Below are positions 13,107 to 16,851 of a stretch of DNA of 16,851 nt, piece by piece. Source of the stretch: Marine Group II euryarchaeote MED-G33 (GTDB taxonomy: Archaea; Thermoplasmatota; Poseidoniia; Poseidoniales; Thalassarchaeaceae); assembly GCA_949538655.1 (NCBI GenBank), contig CATISE010000113.1, positions 1 through 16,851 on the forward strand. Direction: 5' to 3'. The position numbers and the translations under genes are program-made. The first letter of the stretch is position 1; each line of letters begins with the position of its first letter. The notes beneath the pieces are model-generated. The model was not told where the DNA came from. It searched no databases and saw only the letters and a list, made by a program, of their open reading frames with translations.

Positions 13107-16100
13107 GTGCGGGGTCATGGTAGAAGGAACCATCTTCTTGCTCCCACCACCATCGACCCTTTGGGTCGATGTATGCGGTAAATCCAGTTGATTGGTCATA
13201 TACGCCACCTCCAATAAGATGGGTGTGATCTGGGACGTGATAGGTCTCTGCAGTTTCTTCAATATGCTCTGATTCCGACACCATTTCGTCTTCCTCAGGT
13301 TCTTCCTCAAGCTCTTCCTCAAGTTCACGCCGTGCCTTCAATTTGAGGGCAAGAATGGCGGTATAAATCGATAACGCGATGATGACTAAAAACACCAAAA
13401 TTGCGAGTACCGAGCTGATACCTCCACCCGATTGAGGGGTAGATTCATCTTCATTTCCTGAAACATCAACCGATTCCGTTTCCTCAGGTGGCATATCGAT
13501 TTCAAGTTCAGATATTATCACTAGATTCGCACCATCTGTTACTCGGATGTAGAGGTGAGTATTGTTCCAGTCACCCCACAGAATCAAGCCATCTTCTGGG
13601 TAATCAGACCACGTTGAATTGTCGGCTGACCACTCAATCACCGACGGCCCGCTCCCATCGCCATCATCTATGCTCAAGGCAACAACAAGTTTGGACACAG
13701 GCGAGCGTTTTGCATCAATCTGCTCGATAGAAACGATAGGGACTTGGCGGTCAACCCGAATCCACGTTGCATTCGCAGGGCCAACATTGCCTGCAGCATC
13801 GATGGCGCGTACCTCAAACGAATAGCGGCCATCCATCAACATCGAGAGATTGACCAATGATTCGTTTTCGGTGACGGGAGCCCACAATCCACCAGCCCAA
13901 CGAACTTCGTAGTGGGATGTTCCTGAGAGATTATCGATAACCGGAGGCCAGTGAATGACGATTTCATCGACATGTGTCCATTCGTCCTGAGGAATGATTG
14001 CCGGTGCAGGAGGTGGAACCAAATCGGTTTCTGTACTGGCATCTGCTGTCACCAATCGCAACTGATAGGGGCCACCTGGATTGGCTGGGTCCCAAGTGAC
14101 ACGAATGTGGTAAAGCAATGCCATACCTTCAGAGTCATCATTCAATGCAGAGATTGCAACCCACCGAATCTCATCATCAACTGTCCCTTGTCCCAAAGAG
14201 GCTGAACCATTCAGCACGGCGACCTCAAGGTTTGCGCCTTCAGCACTGAGGGAAATCGATGTATGATTACCCGAATCGATGACAATGGCATACCAATCGA
14301 CCTCATCTAGGCCCATGAGGCATCCATCTAGAGTGAGATTCGGATTGGCACCCAAATGATGCGCCGATGAACGGGTCGAAGCGGCATCTGATGCGAATTC
14401 TCCATCTGTCTGTGGGTCGTCACAACCGGGCAGTATCTCACCTGCGGGAGGAGGGCTGTTCGAATCGATTGTGAGTGTATTGTTGGACAAACGAATGTTG
14501 TTGTTCTCATCGTCCTCATAATGTTCTTCTCCAACATCGACAACCAGAACAATCCACCAAACCCCTTCGACATCGCCAGCCAGATTGACAACTTGAGAGT
14601 CTGCCAGCATCGAACCACTCGGTAGGGAGGGGACCCGGGATTGTGAGAGGCGGATGTCGCCGTTTCCAAGTGAGCGATCTTCTGATAGCCAAATTTCCAC
14701 ATCGAAGGCAAGCGCTTCCTGACCAAGATTTTCAGCACCCCACTGAATTGTCACCGTCTGTCCCGGTTCAGCAGATAATGGGGATTCAACCCATGATGCC
14801 AACAAATCCTTCGCTGGGGCGGAAATGGTGAATACGGCGCCGGCGGCGATGTTGTTGTTCTCATCATCTTCTGCTACCTCCGAAGCAGTATCGACAATCA
14901 CGACCCAATGGAATTGGCCGATATGTTGCCCAGGAATCGTGATGGTGCGAGTCACTTGAATTGTAGAGCCACTTGCCAAGGGGTCAATACGGAAACTGTC
15001 CACTTGAGTGTCATCTGTTCCGGCTTGAGCATCAAGAGAGAGTACGAGTTGAACATTGAAGGAACCTGCATCAGAACCTCCTGAATTGCTGATGTTCATG
15101 TACACGATCGTAGATTGGCCGCTCACGGCATTCTCTGATGCACTGATTGAATCGATAACAATGTCAGCTTGTTCAACACAGAATTGACCACTAGATGGCA
15201 TGGCATTGTTGGTTTCATCCATCTCTGCAATCGAATCATTCGGGTCGACAATGAGGCCCCAATACCAGCAACCATCGCCGAGATTAGATGGGATTCCGAG
15301 GTTGATATTACCAGACCATGAACCACTCTGTGCGATTGAATTCACAACATCGGAACCAATCAAGACATCATTCCCTCCTCCAGATATAGAAGAATCACTA
15401 GAGAGATATACGCTGTAATCGACATTGGCGACATCCTCCATACCCAAATTCGCGATCTGTACTGAGACTTGAGCAGTCCCTCCTCTCACTCCTGAAGTGG
15501 GACCTGTGACTGAAGTCGGTTCAAGGTCGGGACCGCAATCAATGACTGTCAATTGTGCACTGCTCGATGCGACAATATTGTTATTCTCGTCGGTTTCTGA
15601 AATATAATCACCATAATCGGCGTAGAGACCAACGTAGTATGTGCCTGGTGTGATACTGCTGGGCAATGTGGCCATCATACTCGTGTGTGTGTAGGATGGG
15701 ACGTTCGGCGTTCCACTGGCGTATCCCAAAGAGGTCCCTGTGTATATTGCCGAAACCGAATTCCCCGTTGAAACCAATGCCTCATAATAGTGAGAACCTG
15801 CATTATCCGATCCTAGATTGGTGACGGTCAGAGAGATGTAGATGTCAGCACCCACGCAGACCTGTCGATAGCCAGAATCTACAGAAATTGATGTCGCTTC
15901 AAGGTCGTAATCAGGGGCGGTGATGTAAATTGAATTACCAACTTCGATATTGTTGGTTTCATCTCCTTCATTCACACGACTACTGCTATCTACAATTATA
16001 CCGAAGTAGTACGTTCCTTGGGCCAGATTATTGGGCAAAGATGGGGTGTAAGTTCCACTTCGATAAGAACCCCCCAATATGCTGTTCGCTTGCTGAGTAG

Positions 16101-16851
16101 AACCGAGTTTGGTATCACTTGAAGTAATGGTTGAATCGGTAGAGATGTACATCTCCCAATAGAACCAACTCGATGCATCATCACCAGTATTGTCGATCCT
16201 CCAAGAGATACTCACCTGCTGTCCGGCCTGTGCCGAATTCGGACCAGATGGTGAGTCAGGAACCAAATCCGCGGGCTCTTCGATATCAATTCTTGAACTG
16301 GATGAAACAATGTTATTGGTCTCATCCAACTCATTCACACCGCCACGATTGTCTGCAATCATCCCAAGATAATGATACCCGGTACTCATGCCTGTTGGGA
16401 TGGGGACATTGTATTCGTAACCGGAGCGGTAAGACCCATCGCTGATACTACTCACACTAAATTCATCAACAAATGTGTCTGATGTCGTAATGGTCGAATC
16501 TGTAGAAAGATACAGTTTCCAGTAGAATGAACCCGAATAATCGGTACCGATATTGTCAATGCGGTACTGCACGGTGATGGTGTCACCCATGGTTGCAGAA
16601 GAGGAGGTGGTGCTGACCGAGGTGGCTTCCAAATCGGGGAGATCTTCCTGAAGCGTAATCTGGCCACAAGTTCGGGCATTATTCGATTCACTGGCTTCAT
16701 CAACATCGGAATCGACATCGAGTATGTAGCCCCAGTAATAGGTCCCTGCATTGATATTGGAAGGAAGTCTGGTACTGCTCGATAATGAATCTGTTCGGTA
16801 GCTACCAGAAGATAGACTGGAAGAGTATTGGTCACTGCCAACCTGTGTATC
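13069..16851 (-). CDS. Giant CARDB-repeat surface protein with C-terminal anchor (5' end outside window)
   Basis: The frame is open to the right edge, so 1,260 C-terminal residues of a longer protein are seen; the upstream codons read as another CARDB repeat, and the apparent start at 16632 is only an internal TTG. At least seven CARDB repeats (the first cut) of about 110-120 residues each occupy 14481-16851. Each opens with (P/A)DL.. and closes with (D/E)xDExNN. Then come a PPC-like beta domain (about 14037-14427), an Fn3-like domain (about 13749-14010, ending DAAGNVGPANATW), another beta domain, an acidic linker, one membrane helix (about 13344-13428), and a roughly 90-residue cytoplasmic tail with an acidic helix and a Trp/Tyr-rich end. 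CARDB domains are known from adhesins and peptidase-associated surface proteins; an adhesive or S-layer-associated role is inferred. Confidence 0.92.
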   Translation of the reverse strand, partial: DTQVGSDQYSSSLSSGSYRTDSLSSSTRLPSNINAGTYYWGYILDVDSDVDEASESNNARTCGQITLQEDLPDLEATSVSTTSSSATMGDTITVQYRIDNIGTDYSGSFYWKLYLSTDSTITTSDTFVDEFSVSSISDGSYRSGYEYNVPIPTGMSTGYHYLGMIADNRGGVNELDETNNIVSSSSRIDIEEPADLVPDSPSGPNSAQAGQQVSISWRIDNTGDDASSWFYWEMYISTDSTITSSDTKLGSTQQANSILGGSYRSGTYTPSLPNNLAQGTYYFGIIVDSSSRVNEGDETNNIEVGNSIYITAPDYDLEATSISVDSGYRQVCVGADIYISLTVTNLGSDNAGSHYYEALVSTGNSVSAIYTGTSLGYASGTPNVPSYTHTSMMATLPSSITPGTYYVGLYADYGDYISETDENNNIVASSSAQLTVIDCGPDLEPTSVTGPTSGVRGGTAQVSVQIANLGMEDVANVDYSVYLSSDSSISGGGNDVLIGSDVVNSIAQSGSWSGNINLGIPSNLGDGCWYWGLIVDPNDSIAEMDETNNAMPSSGQFCVEQADIVIDSISASENAVSGQSTIVYMNISNSGGSDAGSFNVQLVLSLDAQAGTDDTQVDSFRIDPLASGSTIQVTRTITIPGQHIGQFHWVVIVDTASEVAEDDENNNIAAGAVFTISAPAKDLLASWVESPLSAEPGQTVTIQWGAENLGQEALAFDVEIWLSEDRSLGNGDIRLSQSRVPSLPSGSMLADSQVVNLAGDVEGVWWIVLVVDVGEEHYEDDENNNIRLSNNTLTIDSNSPPPAGEILPGCDDPQTDGEFASDAASTRSSAHHLGANPNLTLDGCLMGLDEVDWYAIVIDSGNHTSISLSAEGANLEVAVLNGSASLGQGTVDDEIRWVAISALNDDSEGMALLYHIRVTWDPANPGGPYQLRLVTADASTETDLVPPPAPAIIPQDEWTHVDEIVIHWPPVIDNLSGTSHYEVRWAGGLWAPVTENESLVNLSMLMDGRYSFEVRAIDAAGNVGPANATWIRVDRQVPIVSIEQIDAKRSPVSKLVVALSIDDGDGSGPSVIEWSADNSTWSDYPEDGLILWGDWNNTHLYIRVTDGANLVIISELEIDMPPEETESVDVSGNEDESTPQSGGGISSVLAILVFLVIIALSIYTAILALKLKARRELEEELEEEPEEDEMVSESEHIEETAETYHVPDHTHLIGGGVYDQSTGFTAYIDPKGRWWWEQEDGSFYHDPALNANDATQDDLP
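13111..13206 (-). other. Aromatic Gly-turn triplet in the cytoplasmic tail of the CARDB protein
   Basis: Three consecutive short units, YDQSTGFTAY, IDPKGRWWW and EQEDGSFYHD, share the pattern acidic-x-x-Gly-x-aromatic. They lie after the membrane helix and its basic stop-transfer residues (KLKARR), so they should face the cytoplasm. The spacing recalls OCRE-type tyrosine repeats or a small beta-sheet such as a WW fold. Confidence 0.55.
14481..16851 (-). repeat. Tandem CARDB repeat array
   Basis: Approximate unit boundaries from N- to C-terminus are 16645-16851 (partial), 16302-16640, 15931-16272, 15561-15912, 15192-15531, 14841-15168 and 14481-14814. The three N-terminal units seen are the most alike: they share GSYR(S/T) and LP..(L/I), and the two full ones share STDSTIT(T/S)SDT, which suggests recent duplication. 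The last three have diverged more. Confidence 0.85.

Noticed and set aside
16630..16632. Start of the CARDB protein at 16632
   Set aside because: The codon is TTG within a typical CARDB opening (DLPDLEATS), and the frame continues upstream as another CARDB repeat to the window edge.

Overview
The window looks like a piece of a marine planktonic archaeon of the Thermoplasmatota, most likely Marine Group II (Candidatus Poseidoniales). The firmest archaeal marker is rpo6/rpoK, the small RNA polymerase subunit K, on the minus strand near 9.8-10.0 kb. Ribosome binding sites of the GGTGAT/GAGGTGA type and very large C-terminally anchored surface proteins with short cytoplasmic tails fit that group. 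The lineage is inferred; the gene families are read directly from motifs. The heme A synthesis genes and tryptophan 2,3-dioxygenase point to an oxygen-using organism that degrades peptides and amino acids.

Layout. Positions 1-3977 run on the plus strand: the end of an unrecognised charged protein, a small four-helix membrane protein, an S4/RluA-type RNA pseudouridine synthase, tryptophan 2,3-dioxygenase (kynA) and a thiolase. Positions 3978-12506 are six consecutive minus-strand genes, in transcription order: a succinylglutamate desuccinylase/aspartoacylase-family metalloenzyme, heme A synthase, rpo6, heme O synthase (ctaB), a LeuA/homocitrate-synthase-like acyltransferase, and a 1.1-kilo-residue cell-surface subtilisin/kexin-type protease with a P domain and calcium/MopE-type repeats. 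A plus-strand hotdog thioesterase follows at 12639-13106, and the window ends inside a minus-strand surface protein built from at least seven CARDB repeats whose N-terminus lies beyond position 16851.

How the genes work together. ctaB and the heme A synthase act in sequence (heme b to heme o to heme a) for a terminal heme-copper oxidase, with rpo6 lodged between them. kynA opens the tryptophan ring and the thiolase belongs to acyl-CoA metabolism; their 9-nt spacing suggests co-transcription but not necessarily one pathway. The protease and the CARDB protein would both be displayed outside the cell and anchored by a C-terminal helix.

The genome is compact. One pair of converging genes abuts with no spacer and another overlaps by 38 bp. 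No stretch above about 150 bp lacks a gene. Two structures are not explained by the genes: a 33/34-nt imperfect repeat just upstream of two plus-strand genes, and a set of small perfect hairpins at gene boundaries, three of which share a 3-base GTA/TAC loop.
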